This document shows, piece after piece, positions 27,464 through 43,762 of a stretch of DNA of 64,000 nucleotides. The notes beneath the pieces were generated by a model, which was not told where the DNA came from, made no database searches, and worked only from the letters and a program-made list of their open reading frames with translations. The stretch comes from Arthrobacter woluwensis (lineage in GTDB: Bacteria; Actinomycetota; Actinomycetes; Actinomycetales; Micrococcaceae). The stretch lies in the NCBI RefSeq assembly GCF_030816155.1, contig NZ_JAUSXR010000001.1, forward strand, positions 2,542,001-2,606,000, read 5' to 3'. Position 1 is the stretch's first letter. Each line of letters starts with the position of its first letter. Position numbers and translations under genes: made by a program.

Positions 27464-28114
27464 CTAGGCTCCCTTCACGGCGGTGCGTACGAGGACGACC
27501 GAGCCGCGGGCGCCGGGAACGGCACCCTTGATCAGGAGCAGCGACTTCTCGGCGTCGACACCGTGAACCGTGAGGTTCAGCGTGGTGTGACGGACATTGC
27601 CCATGCGGCCGGCCATTTTCAGGCCCTTGAAGACGCGGCTCGGGGTGGATGCGCCACCGATGGAACCGGGCTTGCGGTGGTTCTTGTGAGCACCGTGGGA
27701 AGCACCGACACCGTGGAAGCCGTGACGCTTCATGACACCGGCGAAGCCCTTGCCCTTGGTGGTGCCGACGACGTCGATCTTCTGACCGGCTTCGAAGAGC
27801 TCCACGGAGAGCTGCTGGCCGAGCTCGTAGCTCTCGGCGTCAGCGGTGCGCAGTTCGACGACGTGGCGGCGCGGGGTGACGCCGGCCTTGTCGAAGTGGC
27901 CGGCGAGCGGCTTGGTGACCTTGCGCGGGTCGATCTGGCCGAAGCCGATCTGAACCGCGGTGTAGCCGTCGGTGTCTGCGTTACGCAGCTGGGTGACGAC
28001 GTTGGAGTCGGCCTGGACGACGGTCACGGGGATGAGCTTGTTGTTCTCGTCCCAAACCTGGGTCATGCCGAGCTTCGTGCCCAGCAGGCCCTTAACGTTG
28101 CGGGTTGCGGTCAT
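27464..28114 (-). CDS. rplC: 50S ribosomal protein L3
   Basis: L3 is an assembly initiator with a loop reaching the peptidyl-transferase centre. The 216-residue product begins [20 protein letters not shown] and has the signature [20 protein letters not shown], shown in part, and the KMAGRMGN segment. It lies 17 bp after rpsJ. Confidence 0.98.
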   Translation of the reverse strand: MTATRNVKGLLGTKLGMTQVWDENNKLIPVTVVQADSNVVTQLRNADTDGYTAVQIGFGQIDPRKVTKPLAGHFDKAGVTPRRHVVELRTADAESYELGQQLSVELFEAGQKIDVVGTTKGKGFAGVMKRHGFHGVGASHGAHKNHRKPGSIGGASTPSRVFKGLKMAGRMGNVRHTTLNLTVHGVDAEKSLLLIKGAVPGARGSVVLVRTAVKGA

Positions 28115-28131
28115 AGTCTCTCAGCACCTCC

Positions 28132-28440
28132 CTAGAGCTTGATTTCGATGTTCACGTCGGCCGGCAGGTCGAGACGCATGAGCGAGTCAACAGCCTTCGG
28201 CGTGGGGTCGATGATGTCGATCAGACGCTTGTGAGTACGCATTTCGAAGTGCTCACGGCTGTCCTTGTACTTGTGGGGAGAACGGATAACGCAGTAAACG
28301 TTCTTCTCCGTGGGCAGCGGCACCGGGCCGACTACCGTTGCGCCTGCGCGCGTGACCGTCTCAACGATCTTCCGTGCCGAAACATCAATGACCTCGTGGT
28401 CATATGACTTCAGCCGGATGCGGATCTTCTGTCCCGCCAT
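28132..28440 (-). CDS. rpsJ: 30S ribosomal protein S10
   Basis: S10 is both a 30S head protein and the NusB/NusG partner in antitermination. The 102-residue product starts [19 protein letters not shown] and contains [20 protein letters not shown] and the THKRLIDI segment. It is the first gene of the S10 series, preceded by a 700-bp non-coding region. Confidence 0.98.
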
Positions 28441-29089
28441 GTCGCCTGACTCTCTTTCATTAGGTTCAGTCCTGAGTGATCAGGACCGCTATTCGCATCT
28501 CTTTGCTGTTATGTGCGGCTGCCGAGGCATTTGAAGTCGTGACTACCGCTCTCCGCATGAGCTGAATCCGAGCTGAGCCCGGGTTCCTCAACCCACCGGA
28601 GCAACCGACCCACGCGGTCGGGCGTGTCGGCCAGATTCTGGACGCGCCACACCGTTCTCAGTGGATGGATTGGTCATGTTTGGTCCCCAGCCTGGTCCCT
28701 GACACCCGGCATTATCCGGGTCGGGGCACGAAGGGGCGCTTGAACAACCCTTCAAGTATGGCGCATCTGGAAGGGAATAGCGAATCGGCCTCCAAACGGA
28801 CCTTCGCAGGGCCCGCCCCGTGCGCTATGGCAGCGCCTTCGACGCACCTTCGGGGGGCGATGCCGGTTGGAGGTGTCCGCGCTCCAGCAGTCCCGTCGAG
28901 ACGCCGCGCCGCCCACAAGGGCGCGCCCAGCAGCGTCCGAGCAGCACACAGTGCACCCAGAAGCCGGGAGAAGCCTGCCAGGCGTGCTCCAGCGCCTGTG
29001 AACAGCGCCGTCGGCCGTTCCCCGCCTGCGCCGAGAACGTGGCAACCCAGCCCGGCTTCACTCTGGCCCACCGGCGGGCATTAACAGCA
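28441..29089 (-). promoter_or_regulatory. Long non-coding region upstream of rpsJ (S10 operon leader/promoter)
   Basis: About 650 bp without a convincing gene; open frames on both strands have no recognisable family, start site or consistent codon use. Two stems are visible: GTCCTGA/TCAGGAC (28469-28486, GTGA loop) ~30 nt before rpsJ, and ACCCGG/CCGGGT (28704-28721). The second contains GATAAT on the minus strand, a possible -10 without a -35. Operon promoter and leader are expected here but I cannot place them firmly. Confidence 0.4.
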
Positions 29090-29119
29090 AAGGCCCCGCT
29101 GCCGAAGCAGCGGGGCCTT
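29090..29119 (-). terminator. tuf terminator with C(UUCG)G tetraloop
   Basis: AAGGCCCCGCTGC (29090-29102) pairs perfectly over 13 bp with GCAGCGGGGCCTT (29107-29119). On the minus strand the loop is TTCG closed by C-G, the extra-stable tetraloop, followed by a short T-rich tail. It begins 35 bp after the tuf stop. Confidence 0.88.
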
Positions 29120-29154
29120 CACGCCGGCATCAGCCGGCGATCATCAGTCAGTGA

Positions 29155-30345
29155 CTACTTGATGATCTTGGTCACACGACCCGAACCAACGGTGCGGCCA
29201 CCTTCACGGATGGCGAAGCCGAGGCCCTCTTCCATGGCGATGGGCTGGATCAGCTCAACGCTCATTTCGGTGTTGTCGCCAGGCATGACCATTTCGGTGC
29301 CCTCGGGGAGGGTGATCACGCCGGTGACGTCCGTGGTGCGGAAGTAGAACTGCGGGCGGTAGTTCGAGTAGAACGGGTTGTGGCGGCCGCCTTCATCCTT
29401 GGAGAGGATGTAGACGTTGGCCTCGAAGTTGGTGTGCGGGGTGATGGAACCCGGCTTCACCACAACCTGGCCACGCTCGACATCGTCGCGCTTGAGGCCA
29501 CGGAGCAGCAGACCACAGTTCTCGCCGGCCCATGCTTCGTCGAGCTGCTTGTGGAACATCTCGATACCAGTGACCGTGGTCTTCTGGACCGGGCGGATGC
29601 CGACGATCTCGACCTCGGAGTTGATGGCGAGGGTGCCACGCTCGGCGCGGCCGGTCACCACGGTGCCACGACCGGTGATGGTGAAGACGTCCTCGATCGG
29701 CATCAGGAACGGCTTGTCACGGTCACGAACCGGGTCCGGAACGGACTCGTCGACGGCGGCCATGAGCTCCTGGACGGAAGCAACCCACTTGGGGTCGCCT
29801 TCCAGAGCCTTCAGACCGGAGACGCGGATGACGGGAGCGTTGTCGCCGTCGAAGTCCTGCGAGGACAGAAGTTCACGAACTTCCATCTCCACGAGGTCGA
29901 GGAGTTCCTCGTCCTCGACCATGTCGGACTTGTTCAGCGCGACCAGCAGGTAGGGGACACCAACCTGGCGGGCGAGCAGAACGTGCTCACGGGTCTGAGC
30001 CATCGGGCCGTCAGTGGCGGCAACCACGAGGATTGCACCGTCCATCTGAGCAGCGCCGGTGATCATGTTCTTGATGTAGTCAGCGTGACCGGGGGCGTCA
30101 ACGTGTGCGTAGTGACGCTTCTCGGTCTGGTACTCCACGTGGGAGATGTTGATGGTGATACCGCGCTGGCGCTCTTCCGGAGCAGAGTCAATGGAAGCGA
30201 AGTCGCGCTGCTCGTTGAGATCCGGGTACTGGTCGTACAGCACCTTGGAAATGGCGGCCGTCAGCGTCGTCTTACCGTGGTCAACGTGACCGATGGTGCC
30301 GATGTTGACGTGCGGCTTAGTCCGCTCGAACTTTGCCTTTGCCAC
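29155..30345 (-). CDS. tuf: Elongation factor Tu
   Basis: EF-Tu delivers aminoacyl-tRNA to the ribosome as a GTP complex. The 396-residue product has G1 [14 protein letters not shown] (19-32), DAPGHADY with the catalytic His, NKSDM for guanine recognition, and the C-terminal barrel ending GRVTKIIK. Start is GTG at 30345 behind AGGAGG. It follows fusA by 224 bp in the str order rpsL-rpsG-fusA-tuf. No elfamycin-resistance change was looked for in detail. Confidence 0.98.
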   Translation of the reverse strand: MAKAKFERTKPHVNIGTIGHVDHGKTTLTAAISKVLYDQYPDLNEQRDFASIDSAPEERQRGITINISHVEYQTEKRHYAHVDAPGHADYIKNMITGAAQMDGAILVVAATDGPMAQTREHVLLARQVGVPYLLVALNKSDMVEDEELLDLVEMEVRELLSSQDFDGDNAPVIRVSGLKALEGDPKWVASVQELMAAVDESVPDPVRDRDKPFLMPIEDVFTITGRGTVVTGRAERGTLAINSEVEIVGIRPVQKTTVTGIEMFHKQLDEAWAGENCGLLLRGLKRDDVERGQVVVKPGSITPHTNFEANVYILSKDEGGRHNPFYSNYRPQFYFRTTDVTGVITLPEGTEMVMPGDNTEMSVELIQPIAMEEGLGFAIREGGRTVGSGRVTKIIK

Positions 30346-30529
30346 AGGTTCCTCCTAGAACATTTTTCAAGTGACGTGCTGACTCTGCTACGGGTGTCGC
30401 GGCAGAACTTCTACAAGTCTACTTGGGGGCAGGGGTTTTGATGAAATTGCGGTTCAGGGGCCGGTTGGTCCCTGGGGCCTGAGTGTCGCGGCTCCCTCGG
30501 CGAGCTGCCGAAAGCCACGCGACGCCGGC

Positions 30530-30553
30530 GGGGAAAGCCCGAAGGCCTCCCCC
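30530..30553 (-). terminator. Hairpin after fusA with UUCG loop
   Basis: On the minus strand GGGGGAGGCC pairs with GGCTTTCCCC around TTCG (10 bp including two G-T wobbles), 16 bp after the fusA stop. It probably causes partial termination before tuf. The rest of the 224-bp spacer has no clear tuf promoter. Confidence 0.6.
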
Positions 30554-30569
30554 ACCGGGGTGCGACAAC

Positions 30570-32685
30570 TTACTCGCCGCGGTTCTTCTGGATGATCTCG
30601 TCAGCCACAGCCTTGGGAACCTCGGCGTAGCTGTCGAAGGTCATCGAGTACACCGCGCGGCCCTGCGTCTTGGAACGCAGGTCACCGATGTAGCCGAACA
30701 TCTCGGACAACGGAACGTTGGCACGGATGACCTTGACGCCGGCAGCATCCTCCATGGACTGGATCATGCCACGGCGGGAGTTGAGGTCGCCGATGACATC
30801 GCCCATGTACTCCTCGGGAGTACGGACCTCGACAGCCATGAGCGGTTCCAGCAGAACCGGGTTGGCACGGCGTGCGCCTTCCTTGAACACCTGGGAACCG
30901 GCGATCTTGAACGCCATTTCCGAGGAGTCGACGTCGTGGTACGCGCCGTCGATCAGGATGGCCTTCACACCCACCATGGGGTAGCCGGCCAGGATGCCGA
31001 ACTGCATGGCGTCCTGGATACCTGCGTCGATGGAGGGGATGTACTCGCGCGGAACGCGGCCACCGGTGACCTTGTTCTCGAACTCGTAGAAGGTGCCGTC
31101 CGTGGTCTCGAGCGGCTCGAAGGAAACCTGCACCTTAGCGAACTGACCGGAACCACCGGTCTGCTTCTTGTGGGTGAAGTCGACCTTCTCAACGGCCTTC
31201 TTGATGGTTTCGCGGTACGCGACCTGGGGCTTGCCCACGTTGGCCTCGACCTTGAACTCGCGGCGCATGCGGTCCACCAGGATGTCCAGGTGGAGCTCGC
31301 CCATGCCGGCGATGACCGTCTGGCCGGTGTCCTCGTTGAGGGAGACCTGGAAGGTCGGGTCCTCAGCGGAGAGCTTCTGGATGGCCGTGGAGAGCTTCTC
31401 CTGGTCACCCTTCGAGTTCGGCTCGATGGCCACGGAGATCACGGGCTCCGGGAAGCTCATGGACTCCAGCACGATCTGGTTGTTCGGATCGCACAGGGTG
31501 TCACCCGTGGTGGTGTCCTTCAGACCGATGGCGGCGTAGATGTGGCCGGCGGTGGCGCCCTCGACGGGCATCTCCTTGTTGGCGTGCATCTGGAAGAGCT
31601 TGCCGATGCGCTCCTTCTTGCCCTTGGTGGAGTTGACCACCTGGGCGCCGGCCTCGACGTGACCGGAGTACACGCGGACGAAGGTGAGCTGACCGAAGAA
31701 CGGGTGTGCCGCGATCTTGAAGGCGAGAGCGGAGAAGGGCTCGTCAGCGCTGGGCTTACGGACCAGTTCCTCTTCCTCGTTGCGCGGGTTGTGACCGATC
31801 ATGTCGGGCACGTCCAGCGGGGACGGCAGGAAGTCGATGACGGCGTCGAGCATCGGCTGCACACCGCGGTTCTTGAAGGCGGAGCCACAGAACACGGGGT
31901 AGAGCTCGGAGTTGACGGTCATCTTGCGGATGCCGGCCTTGAGCTCCTCGAGAGTGAGTTCTTCGCCCTCGAGGTACTTCTCCATGAGCTCTTCGGAGGA
32001 CTCGGCGACGGTCTCCACGAGCTGTGCGCGGTATTCCTCGGCACGCTCCTGCAGATCGGCCGGGATCTCCTGGACCTCGTAGGAGGCACCCATGGTCACG
32101 TCACCCTTGGCATCGCCGGGCCACACCAGGGCGCGCATCTCGAGCAGGTCCACGACACCGATGAAGTCGTTCTCGGAACCGATCGGCAGCTGCATGACGA
32201 GCGGCTTGGCGCCCAGGCGGCTGATGATGGTGTCGACGGTGAAGTAGAAGTCGGCGCCCAGCTTGTCCATCTTGTTGACGAAGCAGATGCGGGGGACGTT
32301 GTACTTGTCGGCCTGACGCCACACGGTCTCGGACTGCGGCTCAACGCCTTCCTTGCCGTCGAAGACGGCGACGGCGCCGTCGAGGACGCGCAGGGAGCGC
32401 TCAACCTCAACGGTGAAGTCCACGTGACCGGGGGTATCGATGATGTTGATCTGGTTCTTGTTCCAGAAGCAGGTCACGGTCGGCAGACGTGATGGTGATG
32501 CCGCGTTCCTTTTCCTGTTCCATCCAGTCGGTGGTGGACGCACCGTCGTGCGTTTCACCGATCTTGTGGTTCACACCCGTGTAGAAGAGGATGCGCTCCG
32601 TAGTAGTGGTCTTGCCGGCATCGATGTGGGCCATGATGCCGATGTTGCGGACCTTGTTAAGGTCGGTAAGCACGTCCTGTGCCAC
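30570..32685 (-). CDS. fusA: Elongation factor G, frame split by an apparent 1-base insertion
   Basis: EF-G drives ribosomal translocation. The N-terminal frame (start GTG 32685, AAGGGAGA upstream) gives [20 protein letters not shown] with the P-loop [13 protein letters not shown], up to GITITSA. The remaining ~630 residues, from [19 protein letters not shown] to the normal C-terminus, lie in another frame. Deleting the T at about 32480 restores GITITSAAVTCFW and a 704-residue protein of standard length. All later domains are intact, and the gene is essential with no second copy in view, so sequencing error is likeliest; a true mutation cannot be excluded from sequence alone. Confidence 0.95.
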
Positions 32686-32714
32686 GGTGTCTCCCTTTGA
32701 GATGGACAACACGT

Positions 32715-32743
32715 CCGCCGCCGACCGAGGAGGCCGGCGGCGG
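32715..32743 (-). promoter_or_regulatory. 9-bp hairpin between rpsG and fusA
   Basis: CCGCCGCCG (32715-32723) pairs with CGGCGGCGG (32735-32743), 11-nt loop, 30 nt before the fusA start. It may modulate fusA relative to rpsG; no U-tract follows. Confidence 0.45.
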
Positions 32744-32754
32744 TTCGTGTGTTT

Positions 32755-33225
32755 TTACCAGCGGTAGTGGGCGAAGGCCTTGTTGGACTCGGCCATCTTG
32801 TGGGTGTCTTCGCGACGCTTCACGGCGGCGCCGAGACCGTTGGAGGCGTCCAGGATCTCGTTGCGGAGGCGCTCGGTCATGGTCTTCTCACGACGGGCCT
32901 TGGAGTAACCGACGAGCCAGCGCAGGGCCAGCGCGGTGGCGCGACCCGGCTTGACCTCGACCGGAACCTGGTAGGTGGCGCCACCGACACGGCGGGACTT
33001 GACCTCAAGGCTCGGCTTGATGTTGTCCATGGCCTTCTTCAGGGTGGCGACGGGATCGTTGCCGTTCTTCTCGCGGGCACCTTCAAGAGCACCGTAGACG
33101 ATGCGCTCGGCGGTGGACTTCTTACCGTCCACGAGAACCTTGTTGATCAGCTGGGTGACCAGCGGGGAGCCGTAAACCGGATCCGAAACGAGCGGCCGCT
33201 TGGGGGCCGGACCCTTGCGAGGCAT
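32755..33225 (-). CDS. rpsG: 30S ribosomal protein S7
   Basis: S7 nucleates the 30S head and is the str-operon repressor in E. coli. The 156-residue product starts [20 protein letters not shown] and contains [20 protein letters not shown] and [20 protein letters not shown]. It lies 1 bp after rpsL. Confidence 0.98.
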   Translation of the reverse strand: MPRKGPAPKRPLVSDPVYGSPLVTQLINKVLVDGKKSTAERIVYGALEGAREKNGNDPVATLKKAMDNIKPSLEVKSRRVGGATYQVPVEVKPGRATALALRWLVGYSKARREKTMTERLRNEILDASNGLGAAVKRREDTHKMAESNKAFAHYRW

Positions 33226-33226
33226 A

Positions 33227-33601
33227 TTACTTCTTCTCCATCTTTGCGCCGTAGCGGCTGCGAGCCTGCTTGCGGTTCTTCACACCCTGGGTGTCGAGGG
33301 CACCACGGACGATCTTGTAGCGAACGCCGGGGAGGTCCTTCACACGACCACCGCGCACCAGCACGATGGAGTGTTCCTGCAGGTTGTGACCCACACCCGG
33401 GATGTACGCGGTAACCTCGACGCCGCCATTGAGGCGGACACGGGCGACCTTACGGAGAGCCGAGTTCGGCTTCTTCGGGGTGGTGGTGTAGACGCGGGTG
33501 CAGACGCCGCGGCGCATCGGGCTGCCCTTAAGGGCAGGAGCCTTGGTCTTGGAGACCTTCGGCGTGCGGCCCTTACGGACCAGCTGCTGAATAGTAGGCA
33601 C
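33227..33601 (-). CDS. rpsL: 30S ribosomal protein S12
   Basis: S12 controls decoding and is the streptomycin-resistance locus. The 124-residue product has [18 protein letters not shown] and [18 protein letters not shown]; both resistance-linked lysines (K43 and K88 type) are the wild-type residue. Start is GTG at 33601 with GGAGAA about 11 nt upstream. It opens the str operon. Confidence 0.98.
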   Translation of the reverse strand: MPTIQQLVRKGRTPKVSKTKAPALKGSPMRRGVCTRVYTTTPKKPNSALRKVARVRLNGGVEVTAYIPGVGHNLQEHSIVLVRGGRVKDLPGVRYKIVRGALDTQGVKNRKQARSRYGAKMEKK

Positions 33602-33974
33602 TGTTCGTGTTCTCCATCATCTGGAGCGGCCGTTCCCAGCCGCTCCCCATTTGCTTTGCCCCGGCCTGTCAGTCTGCGGACCGAACCACAGGAACGCCAA
33701 GGCGAAGCACTTCAAAGAGATGCACACCCGGCCCCGATCCGAACAATCCGCAAGGGCCCCAGGCATGCAAAATCGTGGCATTCGTTGTGCAAGTTCCCCA
33801 CAACATGGACGGTGTCCGCTGCCACGTAAATCAATCAGATCAACTGTACCACGGCGGAGACCGCCCCCGTGAATCGCGGGCGGCCTGGCGCCTCGCCGCG
33901 CTCCCCCTGCCCCGGCGGTCCCCTGCCCGACCGACGACGGCGCGTGGCCGCCGTCGTGCCGCCCACGGAAACGC
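33602..33974 (-). promoter_or_regulatory. Upstream region of the str operon
   Basis: No gene is visible in this spacer. It holds the rpsL promoter candidate (33843-33871) and a ~235-nt predicted leader. A perfect 9-bp stem ACGACGGCG/CGCCGTCGT (33934-33957) lies upstream and may be a second rpoC terminator. Open frames on the plus strand are not supported by any family resemblance. Confidence 0.5.
33843..33871 (-). promoter_or_regulatory. Candidate rpsL promoter, extended -10
   Basis: On the minus strand TGGTACAGT (-10 TACAGT at 33843-33848 with TG one base upstream) is an extended -10. The 11-mer GTACAGTTGAT is identical to that at infA. A -35 is poor (TTCACG at 19 bp spacing), as allowed for extended -10 promoters. 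Confidence 0.45.
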
Positions 33975-34009
33975 GGGAGGGCCCCACCGGAAACCGGTGA
34001 GGCCCTCCC
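33975..34009 (-). terminator. rpoBC operon terminator
   Basis: GGGAGGGCCCCACCGG (33975-33990) pairs over 16 bp with 33994-34009 (one wobble) around AAA, 28 bp after the rpoC stop. A short T-run follows on the minus strand. Confidence 0.88.
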
Positions 34010-34036
34010 TGTCACGCATCAGATGCGCTGCGATCC

Positions 34037-37936
<3,900 letters not shown>

Positions 37937-38021
37937 GGAATCCTGTTCTCTCTTGTCTCTAAGTCTTGACTGTCAGGAAGAGGTGGGGTGCAGCGGCGGC
38001 CGGAGCCGCCGCTGCACGTCA

Positions 38022-41522
<3,501 letters not shown>

Positions 41523-41612
41523 GAGGGTTCCTTCCACAGACCTTCGGGCTGAACAGCCCTCCCCCATGGAGTGTGCTAAGCGCGCGACACGCTTGGCACC
41601 ACCTGACCGGGA

Positions 41613-41623
41613 CCGCTATATGA
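41613..41623 (-). promoter_or_regulatory. TCATATAGCGG motif in rpoB leader (copy 1)
   Basis: Identical to the rpoA leader motif. It sits in the loop of a CCGGG/CCCGG stem (41607-41628), ~95 nt before rpoB, which would display the motif as single-stranded RNA. Confidence 0.4.
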
Positions 41624-41684
41624 CCCGGGATCGTAGAGCGGCATAAGCACTCTTTGCTTAAATGCCACAGACACGACCAGCCCA

Positions 41685-41695
41685 CCGCTATATGA
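41685..41695 (-). promoter_or_regulatory. TCATATAGCGG motif in rpoB leader (copy 2)
   Basis: Second identical 11-mer, 72 bp from copy 1 and ~35 bp downstream of the promoter -10. Between the copies, TAAGCA/TGCTTA can form a small stem. Confidence 0.4.
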
Positions 41696-41729
41696 AGGCC
41701 GAAGGTACAGAGGGAAGACGCAAATATCC

Positions 41730-41758
41730 ACGATACAGGACAGAAACGAATATGTCTA
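41730..41758 (-). promoter_or_regulatory. Candidate rpoB promoter
   Basis: On the minus strand TAGACA (41753-41758) and TATCGT (41730-41735) are 17 bp apart, a good sigma70-type match. It predicts a ~200-nt leader. The same layout (TAGACG-17-TATAGT) precedes tRNA-Trp. Confidence 0.6.
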
Positions 41759-41809
41759 CCGCAGTCGTGGTGCCCTAGTCAAGCCGGGCCGGGGCCCGGC
41801 GAGCCGTGG

Positions 41810-42352
41810 TCAGTCCTCCGGGACCGTGATGTCGGCGACCGTGGCGCCGTACGCGCGGATCAGTTCATCGGCGTCCACGAACAGGCTGTACCCGTGCGCG
41901 CCTGCGCCCATGGCCACCCTCCGGCCCGTGATCGACTGGTCCGCGAACACGGGCCAGTCCGTGGTGCTCCCGATCGGGGTGATGGTGCCCCGCACGAACC
42001 CCGTGGCCTCGAAGGCGAGCTCGGCCTCCGGCAGACGGAGCTTGTTCACCCCCACCACCGCGCGCAGCTTCGGCCAGGAGATGGCGCGGCCGCCCGGGAC
42101 CAGGGCGAAGAGGTACGTCCCGTCCGAACGCTTGACCACGAGCGTCTTCACGATGCCCGACGGCGGCAGGCCCAGCAGCGCCGCAGCCTCCTGGAGGGAC
42201 CCGGCGGCGGGCCGCTCACGGATCTCGATCTCCAGGTCACGTGCCGCCGCGGCTTCCCTGACGCGATCCTGCGGGTCCACGGGCACTCCGGGGGCGGCCG
42301 GTCCCTGGGATTCGGCGTCTGCTGTCGAATCGGTCACGGGGGTCTCCTTCAT
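41810..42352 (-). CDS. YbaK/EbsC-type aminoacyl-tRNA deacylase
   Basis: This family hydrolyses mischarged tRNAs, typically Cys-tRNA-Pro. The 180-residue product has the fold's conserved pieces: SGIVKTLVVKRSDGTYLFAL with the central Lys, then GFVRGTITPIG and the C-terminal VAMGAGAHGYSLFVD. A ~40-residue disordered N-terminus precedes. I chose the ATG at 42352 behind GAAGGA; longer upstream reading is not family-like. It is divergent from the thiolase gene with a ~100-bp shared promoter region. Exact substrate is not determinable. Confidence 0.9.
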   Translation of the reverse strand: MKETPVTDSTADAESQGPAAPGVPVDPQDRVREAAAARDLEIEIRERPAAGSLQEAAALLGLPPSGIVKTLVVKRSDGTYLFALVPGGRAISWPKLRAVVGVNKLRLPEAELAFEATGFVRGTITPIGSTTDWPVFADQSITGRRVAMGAGAHGYSLFVDADELIRAYGATVADITVPED

Positions 42353-42456
42353 CGCCGTCCTTCCCCTGCTGTCCCCACCATCCTGGCAGGCCGGCGAAGC
42401 GGAGGCCACCACGCGATAGCCTTGGTGGAGAACCACATCACGGAAAGCGAAGGCCC

Positions 42457-43656
42457 ATGTCCAGCACTGAAAACAACAATGACGTTGTCATCCTCGCCGC
42501 TGCCCGCACGCCGCAGGGCCGGTTGAACGGACAGCTCGCCAGCAAGACCGCCGTCCAGCTCGGCAGCCACGCCATCAAGGCCGCCGTGGAACGCGCGGGC
42601 ATCGACCCGGAAGACGTCGACGCCGTCATCATGGGACAGGTCCTCCAGGCGGGCGCCGGCCAGAATCCAGCGCGCCAGAGCTCGGTGGGAGCCGGCCTCG
42701 GCTGGAACGTGCCCACGGTGACCCTCAACAAGGTCTGCCTCTCCGGACTCACCGCCGTGATCGACGCCGCGCGCCTCATCCGCTCGGGCGAGGCCGACGT
42801 CGTCGTGGCCGGCGGTCAGGAGTCCATGACCCGCGCGCCGCACCTGCTGCCCGGTTCGCGGCAGGGCTGGAACTACGGCACCGTGCAGGCGCTCGACCAC
42901 GCGGCGCACGACGGCCTCACGGACGCCTTCGACGGCCAGTCGATGGGCCTGTCCACGGAGAGCCTGAATCTCACCCTGGGCATCGATCGCCGTGCCCAGG
43001 ACGAGGTGGCCGCAGCGTCCCACAACCGCGCCGCCGATGCCATCGCCTCGGGCGTCTTCGCCGAGGAGATCGCTCCGCTCAGCATCGCCCAGCGCAAGGG
43101 CGACCCGCTGATCGTGGACACCGACGAAGGGGTTCGCCCGGGGACCACCCTGGAGACCCTGAGCGGCCTCAAGGCCGCCTTCGCGACGGACGGGACCATC
43201 ACGGCCGGCAACTCGTCGCCGCTCTCCGACGGCGCGTCCGCCCTCGTTCTCTCCTCCCGCAAGTACGCGGAGGACCACGGCCTGGACTACCTCGCCGTCG
43301 TGGGCAGCCCCGGCCAGGTGGCCGGACCGGACAACTCGCTCCACTCCCAGCCGTCGCACGCGATCCAGGCGGCCCTCCGCCGGGCCGGCTGGGAGACCGG
43401 GGACCTGGACTTCATCGAGATCAACGAGGCCTTCGGCTCGGTGGCCGTGCAGTCGCTCAAGGACCTGGACTACCCGCTGGACCGCTGCAACATCCACGGC
43501 GGGGCGATCGCCCTGGGCCACCCCATCGGCGCGTCCGGCGCCCGCCTGGCGCTGCACGCCGCGTTCGAGCTGAAGCGCCGCGGCCACGGCAAGGCCGCCG
43601 TCGCCCTCTGCGGCGGTGGCGGTCAGGGCGAGGCTCTTCTGCTCTACCGCGACTGA
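42457..43656 (+). CDS. Acetyl-CoA C-acetyltransferase (thiolase)
   Basis: Condenses or cleaves acyl-CoA with CoA. The 399-residue product has the acyl-accepting Cys94 in NKVCLSGLTAVIDAARLI, the catalytic His in GHPIGASGAR and the second Cys in ALCGGGGQGEA. These place it in the biosynthetic/degradative thiolase family, closest in pattern to acetoacetyl-CoA thiolases. It stands alone, with a strong terminator after it. Confidence 0.95.
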   Translation: MSSTENNNDVVILAAARTPQGRLNGQLASKTAVQLGSHAIKAAVERAGIDPEDVDAVIMGQVLQAGAGQNPARQSSVGAGLGWNVPTVTLNKVCLSGLTAVIDAARLIRSGEADVVVAGGQESMTRAPHLLPGSRQGWNYGTVQALDHAAHDGLTDAFDGQSMGLSTESLNLTLGIDRRAQDEVAAASHNRAADAIASGVFAEEIAPLSIAQRKGDPLIVDTDEGVRPGTTLETLSGLKAAFATDGTITAGNSSPLSDGASALVLSSRKYAEDHGLDYLAVVGSPGQVAGPDNSLHSQPSHAIQAALRRAGWETGDLDFIEINEAFGSVAVQSLKDLDYPLDRCNIHGGAIALGHPIGASGARLALHAAFELKRRGHGKAAVALCGGGGQGEALLLYRD

Positions 43657-43696
43657 GTGCTCGACCGCGGCTGATCCCGCATCAGGCCGTACGCGA

Positions 43697-43743
43697 GAGG
43701 CCGGCCGGGCATCCCAGTGATCTGGGCGTGCTCGGCCGGCCTC
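43697..43743. terminator. Strong terminator between thiolase and 5'-nucleotidase
   Basis: A ~21-bp stem from GAGGCCGGCC (43697) to GGCCGGCCTC (43743) closes on CCCAG-TGAT-CTGGG, with one bulged base and two wobbles. It lies between convergent genes, so it probably serves both. Confidence 0.85.
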
Positions 43744-43762
43744 CGGCGTTAAGTGAGACTTG

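Noticed and set aside
28665..29084. Open frames on both strands in the tuf-rpsJ spacer
   Set aside because: No start site, family similarity or typical codon bias; overlapping frames on both strands are equally long.
32407..32558. Programmed frameshifting in fusA
   Set aside because: No slippery heptamer or downstream structure is evident at 32480, and EF-G is not known to be recoded.
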